DNA of 64,000 bases, from the NCBI GenBank assembly GCA_036362985.1, contig JAYGXS010000005.1, positions 54,264,417-54,328,416 of the forward strand. The letters are read 5' to 3'. A model generated the notes under the pieces. It made no database searches and had not been told where the DNA came from. It saw only the letters and a program-made list of their open reading frames with translations. Source of the DNA: Ligula intestinalis. Taxonomy: Eukaryota; Platyhelminthes; Cestoda; Diphyllobothriidea; Diphyllobothriidae. The translations under genes were made by a program, and so were the position numbers. Shown here piece by piece: positions 34,061 through 45,870 of this stretch (positions within the stretch are counted from its first letter, which is position 1; each line of letters starts with the position of its first letter).

Positions 34061-34870
34061 ATATACATTAACTTTTGAAAAAAAAGAATAATTGCCATCT
34101 TAAATTCCATCAGTAAAGACGGAGATACAAGGGAAGTCATGAAGACATTTTCTTCTTTTTTGATGCAAAGAAAGGGCACAGTCATCATTGGCAGAGAAAA
34201 AGAAACATAGGGCTAGATTGTCATATGGTTATGACGCAGATGAAGATAAATACGAATCAGGTGAACACTTCGTCTTCATTAGATGCAGATTTAGGCCTCC
34301 TTACCATCTCCAAAGTTAATAGACACGCAGTTACATTTGCATCTTTTTTGCATGTGAATATGTTACGAAGATAAATCAATGCGTTATCCTGAGATTACTT
34401 GAAAGGTTTTTTTCCAGCTTTTCAATTCCAATCAGCTGCAGATAGCTACAGTAGCATACTACATATTCGCTGCAAGATTAAAGGAAGATAATTGAAAGCA
34501 ATTAGACACGTTTTGAAGAGACGTTTTAATATCTGAAAAGGAAAGAGCTTTAAAGAACTTTCTCGTTATACTGTGCCATTGCAGTCTATGATACTTAGGA
34601 TTTAGGCATATATTACGCTTTAAGATATGGTGTCACTTATCGATCAACATTGAAGGCTAGCCGTCTTGTTGTACGTTAAAGCTCAATCTAGGACCATTGT
34701 AGACGGTCATTTAGTTACTGGCAGCATATCCATATAATAGGTTATTAGCAAAGAACAGGTTGGTCGTGGTGGCAATTTTTGTTTTCATAGCCACAATAAG
34801 CCCTTCACGCCCACTATGTAACTGTACTATAACTGTCTGTGAGGGCTCCTTATTAAACTTAAAGTAAGAA
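34060..34870 (+). repeat. Old dispersed repeat R4 (copy 2, uninterrupted)
   Basis: It aligns with 23,440-26,480 once two insertions in that copy are removed. It therefore shows the pre-insertion state at both sites (near 34,625 and 34,738). Non-coding as far as can be seen. Confidence 0.72.
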
Positions 34871-35900
34871 TCAAACGAGCATGTCTCGTGCACAAATTAC
34901 TAGAACCCATTGTCGAGCACAAAGTACGTCCTCGAAGGAAGCGAGATTTCAATATTTCTATGATTAGTTTAAAAAACTTTCTTTAAGAGGTTACTCTTGT
35001 TAAAAAACACCTAAGTTTGATATAAATCTGACGAATATTTTTGTTTGGTACTTATTTCCAATAAAATGAAACGATTGTTATAAAGACTTTTGACGAAAGT
35101 TGGAACTAACTTGTAAACTAGCTTGTAAATACAAGAAAGAGCGGCCGAATATTTACTTAGATTTTCATATAATTCTTAGTGCTCTGTCGGCTACGTTTAT
35201 AAATTACGCTTATGCGGAAAATATAGTGTAAACTTTGATTTAATAATGTTTGATTTTACCTTCATCTTCACGATAACACATAAGTAGTTCACTTGTGTCC
35301 CAAATACTTGATGCGGTCATAATGCAATCAAAACTTTCGTGTTACTATAATTCTTGGCAAAATACCTCACACATTTGTGAATCATGTTTTTCTTAAACTT
35401 AAATGTTTCTTTTTTGCTGAAAACGAATGCAAAAGGCTTTCTCAAGATCAAGTCCCCTCACTGAATCATAATAACGTATGATATGTTTCAATACCAAATC
35501 AAACTTCGTTATGGCCTTCGATCTTGACTGTTAGTCATCAAGGAGTGCGGTTCATTACGACGGCTGCTCTTCCTTAGCAGCACTTTTTTATCCCTGTCCA
35601 GTTTTAATTTTTCCTTGCTTTTCCTTACGCAGATGACATGTTATCGTTCAGCGTATTCATTATTAATAGGGACGTGACTTTGTGACGCATGGGACGCTTC
35701 GCCCTGTCAGTTGTGTTGGTTCTTGCTAGCATGTTTTTTTAATGCAATGACAGATGAGGGCTGTTGAACTCTTCTGTGCATTATTAAATATGGGTAGGTG
35801 AATGCACACAAAAAGCAAGAAGCCTCAAGACATTCTTAAACGACAGGCGAGGAACCTTTTCTATATCTGAAATGAGAAACTGCATTTAAAGATTGCATTG
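34871..35900. other. Unassigned DNA
   Basis: AT-rich, no gene or repeat recognised. Confidence 0.45.
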
Positions 35901-36300
35901 CCTCAGGCAAGGAAGTATCAAGTGCAGAAGTTCACCGTCAGAGATAACCGCAGCAATAAAATAGACGACAAGTATGGAGAGCGTCCACCAAGCAACCATC
36001 AATTAGACGCATGGTCCGTCTCGATGTATTTGATAGCAACTTGCGATAAGTCATCGCCACTTCACACAGCCAACTGATGTTCATATATGCGCGATCCTAG
36101 CATGTGTTTATTTTGACCAGTGTAAGTACATGGACAGCTTAGGCATGGGATGTAATACACTACCCCAGATTGCTCGTTGAGATTTATCGATATGTATAGA
36201 TATAGCGCCGGCGTACAGAGCCTTGCACAGTCACATCCAGATGTGCGTTACGGGAAGTCACCTATTTTATTATTGCTTTTATCTCTGACCATGAACTCCG
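35900..36300 (-). pseudogene. PLE GIY-YIG endonuclease fragment
   Basis: The minus strand near 36,160-36,020 reads VYYIPCLSCPCTYTGQNKHM then LGSRIYEHQLAV. This fits the PLE endonuclease pattern of a Cys-X2-Cys pair, YxG and a basic helix (compare YRMPCAGCPWVYIGHTGR at 43.0 kb). Stops and shifts follow. A flanking piece toward 36,300 may be the reverse-transcriptase linker but is too decayed to be sure. Confidence 0.65.
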
Positions 36301-37340
36301 CTAGGAGGTTTAATGATCTGAATAATTAAAAACTGTTCCGTTGCTCAAACAGCTTTCTTTTTAATTCTTCCTCAATATGCACCTGTTTTCAAGGCCTGTA
36401 TCACTAATATTGTGTCTTATTCCACCTTCTAATGAAGAGCTTTGTAATAAACAAAAGGGCGTTACCTGCTCTCTGAATGATGGATGAACCTTCACTGTCT
36501 TCTAATTTAGAAGCCTGTGGTGGGCCATAGTTTCATTTTATATTTCTGCATGTAGAGATAAACATGATTCTAAGGTACATCATACGATTGTGTGGTGCAG
36601 AATGAAACGTCCTGGACATCACCTGTATAGTTTTTAAATAACTGTTTTCGGTCATTCACTTCAGGCCGTTACAGTGCCATGGAAAAATAGGCGACTAAAG
36701 CAGGCAGTTCGGTACAGTGCTAATATATTTCTTAAGGTGGCGGGGGGAGAGGGGGCTAATTAGTCATCTCGTGGTTCCCTCGTCTCCTGCGCGCCGGACT
36801 CAGCATGCCGAGGACGTTGGGTTGTCACGCGTGTGGAACAACCGTTTATCCAATTACGTTACACCTTACGCGAGAATTCAGTAAAATCAACAATTTTGTA
36901 CTGTCGTAATATCGATTTTCATTGATTGCATCAACGCGCACATCCAAGTAAATCAGCAATTAAAACAGTGCAACTCTACCCATTTTATCAACGTCCACAC
37001 TGTAAATAAGCAAAGAATTTACGGATTTTCCCTATTAAACATGGAATTAGATTTACGATTAGACGCTTAAGGGCTAAGGTAAAAAGTTGCATACCTCTAA
37101 CCATAAAGTAATGCAAAGCTAATAACATAAATCCAAATTTATAATGGACTTATACGAGTTACTTGGCAAATTTGAGTAGCAACAGAACATTGCACTTTTT
37201 TAACGCGGTGGAGCCGGTCAACCTAACCAAGGATCGTCTGCAAACCGAAGTGTTTGAGTGGAATATTTCTTAAGTAGTGCTGATAACAGGGGGGTTGCCA
37301 ATAGAAGTGAATATGTGAGTTCCAGGAAACAGTTCCCAAG
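36301..37340. other. Unassigned DNA
   Basis: Contains a short G-rich tract near 36,740 (GGCGGGGGGAGAGGGGG) and otherwise nothing recognised. Confidence 0.45.
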
Positions 37341-37344
37341 AAAA

Positions 37345-37575
37345 GCACGCAATAACTAGAACAAGAGTTTTATTTTCGTGTCCTTTCGAATTCTGTCGAG
37401 AATCCTTTGTCATAGAATACGGTGGGATATTGTGAGCCATGCGCAGATAGGGGTGATACGTGCATATATTGCACAGCATTTATAGTTCGAAGCGGTCATC
37501 CGCGTGCATACTATAATTATCCGCGCCTGTAGCCACCGCTTGGGGTCTTAATTGGTGCGGTGATGGTTTGACACT
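37345..37575 (-). repeat. PLE terminal repeat with ribozyme remnant, inverted
   Basis: Reverse complement of the 38.2-38.57 kb terminus. It holds a hammerhead remnant (37,378-37,417; GTC has changed to GGAC and the first box is degenerate), a TATA-like TATAAATG at 37,477-37,484, the GCGGATGACC block and the CATCACCGCACCA block. It faces outward from the PLE coding remnant that follows. Confidence 0.68.
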
Positions 37576-37621
37576 TTGTGTGCGACTCATTAATTGCCAC
37601 GATTTCCTTTTCCTTGTCGCA

Positions 37622-38195
37622 AAAGGACTTGGTAATGGCGCGACAATTGTGCGATTGGGAGCGAGTGGTTACCCGCGCAATTCGTCAAATAATGCATACG
37701 CAAACGCGAGAAGAAACCACATCCAACTGGCCCAAAAGTTTAGCGAGCTCTCTTATAAGTGGATAATTTATGGGGAGCGTTCAGCCGCCTGCTCACACCA
37801 CTTGGAGTTGGACTTGCACACAGGCCGGAAGCAACCATCAGGCGCCGGGTCATGAGGCCAAAAGACCCACTGCCACGGCAGGAAACGGCTTGAGTCGTTT
37901 ACCAGATCTGGTGTAGTTGTGGACAAAGCAACTACGTCGAAGAAACTGGGAGATTACTCCGGACGCGAATGGCCGAGCATGCAGCGGCGGTGATGAAGAA
38001 AGACGCCAACTCCCAGGTTGCAGCTCACTCCACGGGATTCGGGCACCTTTTCAAGTTAAACGAGGCTGAATTCCTCGCAAGAGGTGACAACCGTGTGAGC
38101 TGCGAGCTTCTCGATTCATGATTTTCAAGCCCCCAATCCATTAATAAGCGTAACGATTTGGCGTTCCCATACTGCGTATTAAGACATTGCCTGTG
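37622..38195 (+). pseudogene. PLE GIY-YIG endonuclease and C-terminal remnant
   Basis: Across frames, 37,910-38,040 encodes a CGQSNYVEETGR-type block and MAEHAAAVMKKDANSQVAAH, the endonuclease core. This is followed by FKLNEAEFLARGDNRVSCEL and WFSSPQSINKRNDLAFPYCV at 38,050-38,180. The conserved Gly of the YVG motif is replaced by Glu (YVEETGR). At least one frameshift and stop separate the pieces. It runs into its own terminal repeat at 38.2 kb. Confidence 0.75.
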
Positions 38196-38570
38196 CAATA
38201 TAATCAGACAAGTGGGAAGGACCGGGCCCAGCAACAACTCGGACGACAGAGAGCTTAACTTTTGCACCCTTACCAAGCTCGCATCCGACACGGACAATAA
38301 ATTGCGGTAATTAAGGAGTCAAACGCAAAGTATCAAGCCATCACCGTACCACCTAAGATTCCAAGCGGTGACTACAGGAGTGAATGATTATAGTACATAC
38401 GTGGATGACCGCTACAAACTATAAATACCAGGCAATTTGTGAATGATTTACAACAATCTGGGTATGGCTCATACTATCCCACTATTACCTATGATTAAGG
38501 ATTCTCGACAAAATTCGAAACGTCAGGAAAGTCAAACTCTTGTTCCAGTGATCGTTCCTTTTTCCTTCGA
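38195..38570 (+). repeat. PLE terminal repeat with TATA box and ribozyme remnant
   Basis: It matches 15,300-15,670 throughout. TATAAATA is at 38,420-38,427. The hammerhead remnant at 38,483-38,528 has CTATGATTA instead of CTGATGA, then an imperfect hairpin, GAAAC, GTC and AGG. Confidence 0.7.
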
Positions 38571-39010
38571 ACAGGGGAGTTTTTTGCGACAAGCGTACAC
38601 TACACAACATTTTCTGAACCTCTTAGCACGATGTAAGTTGCACGCATCGATACCTAGCTGTATAAAATGGATACCGGGTTCCAATAAACTGAGAGAGATG
38701 CATCTGTAATTTTTAAACGATAGAGGCAAAATACGAAACATCTATTTAGGTTTCAATTTAAGTCTGAGTGCAAGAGCCCTTAACGGCTTTTACAAATAGA
38801 GTGACACCCGAATTGATAACAGTATTATTTTAATAAAGCTGGGTGTTTTACAGATTTCGCTAACTGTCAGCCTTGAACGAGCCGCATCTGAAAGAATCTG
38901 CATATAAGACCAAGCCTACAAAGGACGCATTTTTCGAAAAACTAACGATTAATTGACAGAGCTATATTAGTTGAGCTACTGCATGAAAGCGACTGAACTT
39001 TACGAAATCT
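38571..39010. other. Unassigned DNA
   Basis: Nothing recognised. Confidence 0.45.
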
Positions 39011-39019
39011 TTACAATCA

Positions 39020-39150
39020 CTCGCAGTGATTAGAGCGTTGGACTTCGAACTAACAAGGTCGCAGTTCGAGCGTCAGAATTCACCACCCCTAGGGATGGTT
39101 GTGGCCGGCTGATTACGGCTAGTAAGCCATAAAATAAACATTCCAGATTT
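39020..39150 (+). repeat. tRNA-derived element, second family (partial)
   Basis: ACTCGCAGTGATTAGAGCGT resembles box A and GCAGTTCGAGCGTC box B. The end GGCTAGTAAGCCATAAAAT matches the right arm of the 15.1-kb element. No left arm is visible, so it is truncated or diverged. Confidence 0.55.
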
Positions 39151-39198
39151 TCTTCCTTTTGTTAGTAATTTATTTCTGCGTATCAATATATTTATATA

Positions 39199-39850
39199 TT
39201 GGAAAATGGGAATCCCAAGTCGCCAGGCATGCACTGGGTACAAAGTTGCATAGGACCACACCTGCAGTGTTCGCCTCCATTTCAAGTGCGCTTGCCAAAC
39301 GAACTCATAAGAAGGTGCCTGAGTCAAACTGTAGCCAATATATTTTCAGCAGTCGACACCTATGTACCGTTTTGGATTACTCACATCCTAGACGGAGAGA
39401 GAAAGATCAATCTGCTGGCCCATACTAGCTCTATGTGTAACTATTTATTCACCTGCTCCTGTGGGGCAGAATTTATTGGTCACACAAGCCGACGTTTGTC
39501 CAAAAATAGTGCGAAAACATCCTCCAGTTTGGTTATGAAAGAGCCAAATTAAACCTATTAGCAGCTTCATTCTAGCTCACATGCCCATTTATCGGTCAGG
39601 TGCCAGGGTGACTTCACAACTGATGTACAAGGTACCCTCCAGCTATTCAAATTCCCCAGACAGTGTCTGTTGGCTACGGCAGAAGCGAATGCAGCCAGAA
39701 TAAACGAACCAGTGCAATCCACCAACAGAACTTTGTACAGCCGCTGCAGTTACCATGGTCTCAAGTCGCCAGTTCAAACCACCCACAGCTGAGTTCCCTT
39801 CGCGGCGGCCAGATCCCCTGACATTGATCAGATTTCTGACCCCGATCTGG
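39199..39850 (+). pseudogene. PLE GIY-YIG endonuclease remnant, second lineage
   Basis: A 117-codon frame ends in YLFTCSCGAEFIGHTSRRLS, the endonuclease core in the single Cys-X-Cys-Gly form. This differs from the IPC-x2-C form at 35.9, 43.0 and 58.5 kb. The frame shifts just after this motif. Further downstream, MYKVPSSYSNSPRQCLLATA matches the C-terminal remnants at 8.8-9.2 and 10.1 kb, which links those pieces to this lineage. Confidence 0.68.
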
Positions 39851-40780
39851 CCTCCCCTCTCCCCGACCCTGACAACTGCGCTGTTTTTTACCAATCGATA
39901 CATTTTAGATTGGTAATTACAGTGCCAGTATACCGTTCTGAGGAGAACTAATCGAAAGCAAACGTATGTGTGCCAATTAATCTTTTCAAGTTTCAAACGG
40001 GAATTTCAAAGTGTTAAATATGTGCTGTCTTCTTGCTAACGTTACGGGTTGACCAGATAGAATTTCCTCTTCTTATCGAAAGCTTTCGAACGCAGAAAGG
40101 AACTCATTTACCAATTAGATCTGTGTGACAAGCTTAACAACATTAACTTCCTAATAACTAGTGTGATTTCCAGAGGGAACTGCCTGTTTTTTAGTCTCGC
40201 TTTTTGCTTCTTCTTCTTATGCATCTTCGTTTCCTTCCTTGCTTTGGCTGAGATTTGGAGGAAGCGTGTGCGTCTTTCTGGTCAAAGCCACATACTAACA
40301 CAGGTTGATGCTGATTAAGCCTGTTTAAATGCACATTTCATCCACATTTCCGCTGACTTCTATCCCCATCAAATGACATCTCCTTATTACCGTTCTCGGT
40401 GACCCTGTGGCTGTGGTAGCATTGGTACGAAACCTTAAAAAGTTTAGTGGTTAAACAGCTGTCGAACCGAATTGTTTCGCACCACTTGATCTCAAATCTT
40501 GGTATTTTCATCAAGCCTCTGTTTTAGCACATCTTATCAACTTTTCCGCCATGTCGTCCAAGATTCCGGCGGATTGGTGCAGTAAAAATCTCCACTATTC
40601 CTAAACTACTCGCTTAATCTGTTCCGAAATCATATTATCCAATTGCCTGCTCTTACACACTACTGGAACTTGCAAAGCGAGTTGGCTTATGCGTAATCAC
40701 GCTATTTTTCTCTGATTGTTCTCGTTCCCTTCAATTTGAATATAAGGATAGGAGCAGTTCCCTAGAAGAGGTTGCTGTTG
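39851..40780. other. Unassigned DNA, possibly decayed retroelement
   Basis: It lies between a PLE end and a CR1-like fragment. No motif can be assigned with confidence. Confidence 0.4.
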
Positions 40781-41560
40781 TGGTCTATTCTTATCTAACA
40801 GAGATTGGGAAAAGTGTTACCATGCATACACCAGAATACTTCTTGACTACTTCGCAGCCGTTAATACTATCCTACGCCACCTTCTCCTTAACAAAATTTC
40901 ATCCTGCTGGACTTTCACTTGGCTTGGAGATTATTTACTCGGCCACATTCACTCAATCCAGTATGACAAGCGAAAATCTACAATCCCTCCCAACAACTGC
41001 GGAGTTCTTCGAAGGTCTATCTTATGCCCCTCAGCCTTTTCTGTCTCTAAATGGGTGACCCAAGATCGCAAAAAAATGTTTGAATGTAAAATACGCTGAT
41101 CATATGGTTGTTGATTATCCTCTCATTTTCACTTCCTAGTAGAACCCTTTTTACTCAAGGTAGCAAATGCATTATTGCGTCCCTCAGTCATTTTCATAAC
41201 TCACACTTCACATCTTAATCTGGCGATAAATGGATGCCTGCATTCTTCCCCTCATTATCTACTGCTCTATGGATGTCTTTCCAGTCCCGTTTAAAAAGAG
41301 TTTTTGATATTAAAACAAATTCGCTGTATACTTTCTTCAATTTTTGGTCGTTCCAATGCATTTTGATTTGAAATTATAATACAGTGCCAGTGTACAATGG
41401 TCAAGCAATTTGCTAATCGAATACTTGCTGAGGTCATCCATCCTCTCTTTTCTGACTTAATGACTGCAAAGTCTTGCTGCAATATGCGCCAAGGCTTCTA
41501 ACGTATGTCCTACCATACATCGGCATATCAGCATTATGTGCGGTCAGTTCGAGCATGATA
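40780..41560 (+). pseudogene. CR1-like non-LTR reverse transcriptase remnant
   Basis: Fragments in shifting frames read KYADHMVVDYPL (the FADD/YADD block) at about 41,085 and KQFANRILAEVIHPLFSD near 41,400. The segment 41,220-41,450 aligns with 63,790-64,000, sharing the words TATTAAAA or TTTTAAAA and ATTATAATACAG or ATTATAATGCA. The CR1-type C-terminal pattern of FANRIL then HPLF supports the class. Many stops are present. Confidence 0.6.
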
Positions 41561-42690
41561 TCTCACATGTGACGAAAATAAAATATAGGAGCTGAGATTG
41601 AGCCTATTTCAATAAGAGGTATTTATTTCATGTAAACCTCTAGATTACTACGTATTTGTTAATTTATTCCGTGGCTTCAGATATTAGACGTCTCTTTTAG
41701 TAAAAAAGTTATTTCTCTCTTCTTTATCTTTCGTTTTAAAAGTAAAGAAAAATAAAAATATATATGAAGACCATAAAAAATATACGAATGCATTAAGTCA
41801 CAAAGTATATAATTATCATTTTTATTTTTCCCTTCTAAGCAGCAGACTGTTACCGACAGGTAACAGACAGAAAAATCACGCAACGCCACCTTTATTTACC
41901 CACATCAGCTGAGGAAATAACGAAATCTATCAACTCAAGAAAAGCAGTCCTGTATTGCCTGGCCAGTAGCCTGCTAACAACTGTACTGACTTTCAAGCGC
42001 GAACGCTCAACGCAACCGTAAGCTCATAGCCTACAGGCGGATGTATATGCTTTCTGTTGTTGCTGCTCTTGAGGCAGAAAAGCCCATAGAACAGGAAACA
42101 TATTTAGAAATAGCCCTTAAACAATTAGGACAATTATGAAGATAGGCCTCATGTTTATAAAAAAGACGAAAGTTCAAGGGCAACAGAAGACAAATGGGCT
42201 TTATCAATAACGTATATTCAAAAACTTTATCAAAAATGGTCCCGGTATGCTGAAACCAAAAAATAACTTAATAAATGTCTGAAGAATCAACAGCCTACCT
42301 TGCCTGGCCTTCCTGACGGTTGCTCCTAATGCTAGTTGCGAGGTTCTAGGACGATGAAGTGTAACATCTACCGGTATATGCTGTCACCAACGATGAGGTG
42401 CCTTTGCAAACACCGCTTGCTCTCATCAGCGAGAAAGTTCTCTGTCGTGCGTATATTTTACTCCCATGAGTTCAAATTTTGCTCTTCGTTCTAACGCACA
42501 CCTTCGATTTCCAAAAAGGCTCAAAGATTTCTTTCGCTGGTTGCTCTTTGTTGTTTTTATTTCACATCACTGCCTCACGTCATTTGTCATCGCTTATAAG
42601 CTGAGGTAAAATTCATTAATAAACAACTGCACGAGATTTATCCTTCGCCCTAACAGTTTTTGATTGCCTGTCTGTACAGATTTTTCGCAC
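41561..42690. other. Unassigned DNA
   Basis: No recognised gene. AT-rich from 41,600 to 41,850, more balanced afterwards. Confidence 0.45.
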
Positions 42691-42694
42691 GCAT

Positions 42695-43204
42695 TTGTCT
42701 TTATTGTTACATTTAAAAATCATCGATACCACTTTGCACTTCTTAACAAATAGGGAGATGCACACCTATTTGTACAAACTCTTTCGGTCTAACGGACATC
42801 TGACAAGCCTCGTCAAAAATTACCGTAGACGTCGGGGTCAGGCCGACAACCTCCGTTCGAATGGAGATATTGTGCCTCGGAAATTTTATGCTCTACCCTA
42901 CAGAAAGGGAATCTCTCAAATCATATCTCGACACTATAGTAGTTTCGGCATCTCCGTCGCCGACAAGCCCGCATCCTCACTGCGCACAACCCTATGCCGA
43001 GTAAAGGATCCCCTGCCCGCAGAACAATTAAGTTATGTTACTTACCGCATGCCATGCGCCGGCTGTCCTTGGGTTTACATTGGCCATACAGGCCGAGTTC
43101 TCAAGACTCGCATCAAGCAGTACAACTTAGCTGTTCACCGACGGGACCCTTTATCACTCGTATTCGCGCACTCTCCTGAGTGTAATCACCACTTTGATTG
43201 AGAT
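42695..43204 (+). pseudogene. PLE C-terminal fragment with GIY-YIG endonuclease
   Basis: A 168-codon uninterrupted frame. Residues about 25-50 (LYKLFRSNGHLTSLVKNYRR) match the linker between reverse transcriptase and endonuclease, as in QKLFRANGYSNSFFKQ at 62.4 kb. Residues about 113-150 (YRMPCAGCPWVYIGHTGR then VLKTRIKQYNLAVHRRDP) are the GIY-YIG core with the Cys-X2-Cys pair, YIG and the Arg-bearing helix. It stops at CNHHFD, where other PLEs continue, so the C-terminus is lost. There is no reverse transcriptase upstream and no terminal repeat nearby. It is a 5'-truncated copy whose frame happens to be open. Confidence 0.78.
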
Positions 43205-43770
43205 GGCATCGCGGTGATCGCTATAGATAACACATATACACACCTATACACCTATATTTATCTTTAAAAACTGACCTAAAGTAAAAGAGCTACCCCGAGA
43301 AATTTAATATTCCAGTGTTTGTATTTATGTATTCTTCCAAAAATGGCAATACGGAACGCTCATATGCCGATGTGCGTCAACAGAAAGTTCAGAAGCCCAA
43401 ACGCATGGGATGGAAATGCCTCACAGTAGTTAGATCAGAGGAAAGGGATTGGAAAAGAGCCTTCATAATTTGATCAGCCAGTTGCGTGCCCGCTGTGAAA
43501 TGTCGTTGTAGTATCAAATCACTTTAATCTACATAGGAATCAGTAGCGACCGAGGAAACGTAGGAAACGTTTGATAATCTCCTTTAAGGAAAAGTGGGAA
43601 AAATAACAGTATCAATATCAGTATACTGAGGGATATGTAGGAAAAATTCCTTTGTGTGCCCTATTTGTACATATGTGCAGTGGTAGCAGAAAATTTGTTT
43701 CTCAGACTGTTGGCGAGGCCAGTTGTCCTGTGTCATAGGATGAAAATTGGAGCAGACAGTGGAAAAACTC
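43205..43770. other. Unassigned DNA
   Basis: Nothing recognised. Confidence 0.45.
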
Positions 43771-43771
43771 C

Positions 43772-44098
43772 TCAGGGATTTTTAGGAGAAAAACTGTCGC
43801 TCTTGTGGGGGTGATGCGTGGGATTCAGGAGAAAAAAAAGGGGTTCCAACGGGGGGGAATTGCAAAGGTTCCCAGGATCATCACCGTGTGGAAGCCGCGT
43901 CCTACTTCTTCCTTGCTGATTGCAGAGTCCACCAATGGAACTGGAAAAACAGAGGCATCCGTCCAGATCGTCGACAGTCCGCTTTGGGTCGAACCAAAGG
44001 TGAATGTTTAGGCCGTCAGAACTGGCTGATAAGATTGCTAGCGGGGTAATCACGGTACTCAGATAGCAAAGTAGGGTAGACCGCGGAGACCTTCGCAT
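43772..44098 (-). pseudogene. Non-LTR retrotransposon N-terminal ORF fragment
   Basis: A 108-codon minus-strand frame contains FDPKRTVDDLDGCLCFSSSI, then GNLCNSPPLEPLFFLL. A related peptide, with NLTADHHGGFLCFSLSMGGS, is encoded on the plus strand at 48,398-48,622. A peptide of this kind is expected ahead of the endonuclease in CR1-like elements, but this placement is my inference. The order along the strand shows it is not the start of the neighbouring 44.4-45.1 kb copy. Confidence 0.45.
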
Positions 44099-44169
44099 GA
44101 GGCTATGCGTGGAAGAGCGTTATAAATAGCAAACTTGAATGGATATAAAAACTAATACTACTGAAAAAA

Positions 44170-44380
44170 TAAAAGTTGTATTATTATTAAGTTGGTTTGG
44201 CAAATTTGCTCAATTTGAGTTGACCCAAGTGTGAAAACTCTAGGCGTTTGTAGCTTAGCCCGTTTTTAGCTTAGTGGAAGAGCATTAGCCTCCGGCAAAG
44301 GCTTTCTCTGATGCGCGGGTTCAAATCCCGCCAAACGCCTAGAGTTTTTCACACTTGGGTCAACGCAAATTATTATTATT
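44170..44380 (+). repeat. tRNA-like foldback element with 30-bp arms (copy 4)
   Basis: The arms 44,220-44,249 and 44,333-44,363 are exact reverse complements apart from one extra T: TTGACCCAAGTGTGAAAACT continuing into CTAGGCGTTT, and its mirror. The inner seven bases, GGCGTTT/AAACGCC, are the acceptor stem of a tRNA-like core. The core has box A (TAGCTTAGTGGAAGAGC), an anticodon-like hairpin (AGCCT/AGGCT) and a good box B (GGGTTCAAATCCCG). A 14-16 base partial duplication (TTAGCCCGTTTTTAGCTTAG) disrupts the 5' part. Further palindromic flank (CAAATTTGCTCAATTTGAG) to the left matches the right flank of the 58.0-kb copy. Confidence 0.75.
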
Positions 44381-44417
44381 ATTGTAAATTGTCAGTTCCC
44401 ATCCGTCATGCACTGCT

Positions 44418-45128
44418 TTATCGATCCAGTTTTTGCTTAAAACCCTCTAGCGATTCCGACATAACGACGTCCTGAGGAAGCGCATTCCACGCTCCGATCA
44501 CCATTTTCGAGAAGTGTTTCCGAGCGTCCAGCCAGGCCCCTGTCACCTTTAATTTGAGAGGATGACCCCTCAGATTCGTGGTCGTTGCTAATTCGAAAAA
44601 ATCCCCTGATATAAGACAGTAGTCTTGAAGACGTAATACGCGGAATGCTAGTATCAGGTCCCCCCGAAACTGCCTGTAGCGCAATGGGAAGAGGCTGAGA
44701 TTCGACAGCCGTGTTTCATAAGGCTGCGAGCCCTGCCCTATAACAAGTTTGGTTGCGCGCCGTTGTACCTTTTCCGTGATGTTGATGTCTTTCGTGGCCC
44801 AGGGTCTCAAAGCTCGGATAGCGGATTCTAGGTACGGTCGTACGAAGGTTCCGAAAACTTTTTTGAAGCACTCTTCATTGAAGGTAGAAAAAGCTCGTCT
44901 GATGAGGTATAGGATTGACATCGCGGACTTGGATACCTTTGTGCAATACAGGGAGGGTTTAAGCGAGGGCGTGATCCAGACTCCCAAGTCTTTCTGGGCG
45001 TTCACTTCCTTCAATGGTGTGTGAACAATCTGACGAACAATAACGAATGAGGGGTAAATGCACACTTCAATCAATATCCTGATTAGAAGGTGAGGATTTT
45101 GAAAGCAATGTAAATGATGAATGGGCAA
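44418..45128 (-). pseudogene. CR1-like reverse transcriptase C-terminal fragment
   Basis: An open frame of 236 codons on the minus strand. KDLGVWITPSLKPSLYCTKV, RRAFSTFNEECFKKVFGTFV, RPYLESAIRALRPW and TEKVQRRATKLV form the thumb and C-terminal region typical of CR1-like non-LTR elements, followed by a YETRLSNLSLFPLRYRQFRG block. The catalytic FADD box is not included. The frame is intact but truncated at its N-terminus, consistent with 5' truncation during target-primed reverse transcription. A related copy with the catalytic box lies at 46.6-47.2 kb. Confidence 0.8.
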
Positions 45129-45149
45129 ACATTCCTTATATGGAACAGC

Positions 45150-45870
45150 GTAGTAACAAAGAATCCCGAGGGACCTGTGGTAAAAGAAGTTTTAATGGTG
45201 GGACGTATCAGGCATATAAAAATTAAATCAAATAGTCAAGCAAATAAAAATAGAAAATAATAGCAGGAATTATTTAAATAACCTAATTTTTTTACAACAA
45301 ACAGCGCGCGATAACTAAAATGAGAAATGCAAACCATTTCCGTGATTAAACTAAAATAATAAAGGCTTGGCTTCTTCCTCCATTTTTAACCTGAAAAGCA
45401 ACCGTATGCCACGAAGCAAACTAAACTAAATTGACTAAACTGGGATACACTGAAGTAAAATAAGCTACCGAATCTCAAAACTTATCTTCACAAGAAGAAA
45501 ACTAAAAAAAAATTATCAAAAAATACTTAAATAAAGCAATACTTTAAATCAAAGTTTATTAACTACAGCAATATAAACTAAAGTAAATTAACTAAAGTGA
45601 ATTCTCAAACAAAATCAATTGATCTAAATAGTAAAATAAAGAAACACTTATGTAAAAGGAAACTAAACTAAAGTGAATAAACTAAAAGCTAAACATCAAC
45701 TAATAAAATGAAATAATAAGCTGCACACTTAAATGAAACAAAACTGAAAACCAAAGTAGGTTTACTGAAGTAAAATAAACTAAGGCAAAGTAACTAATCT
45801 GAATACTATAACAAAGTTAACCGAACTAAATAGTAACCTTAAGTAAAAGTAGACGCAAGGGAAAATAAAC
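45150..45870 (-). repeat. AACTAAA-rich dispersed repeat (copy 3)
   Basis: A degenerate array of AACTAAA/AAGTAAA units, the complement of the TTTAGTT units at 480-960. The flanking non-repetitive part is less clearly conserved than between copies 1 and 2, so the assignment is tentative. Confidence 0.5.

Noticed and set aside
44241..44340. Functional tRNA gene at 44.2 kb
   Set aside because: A 14-16 base duplication breaks the D-arm region and inverted arms extend beyond the acceptor stem.
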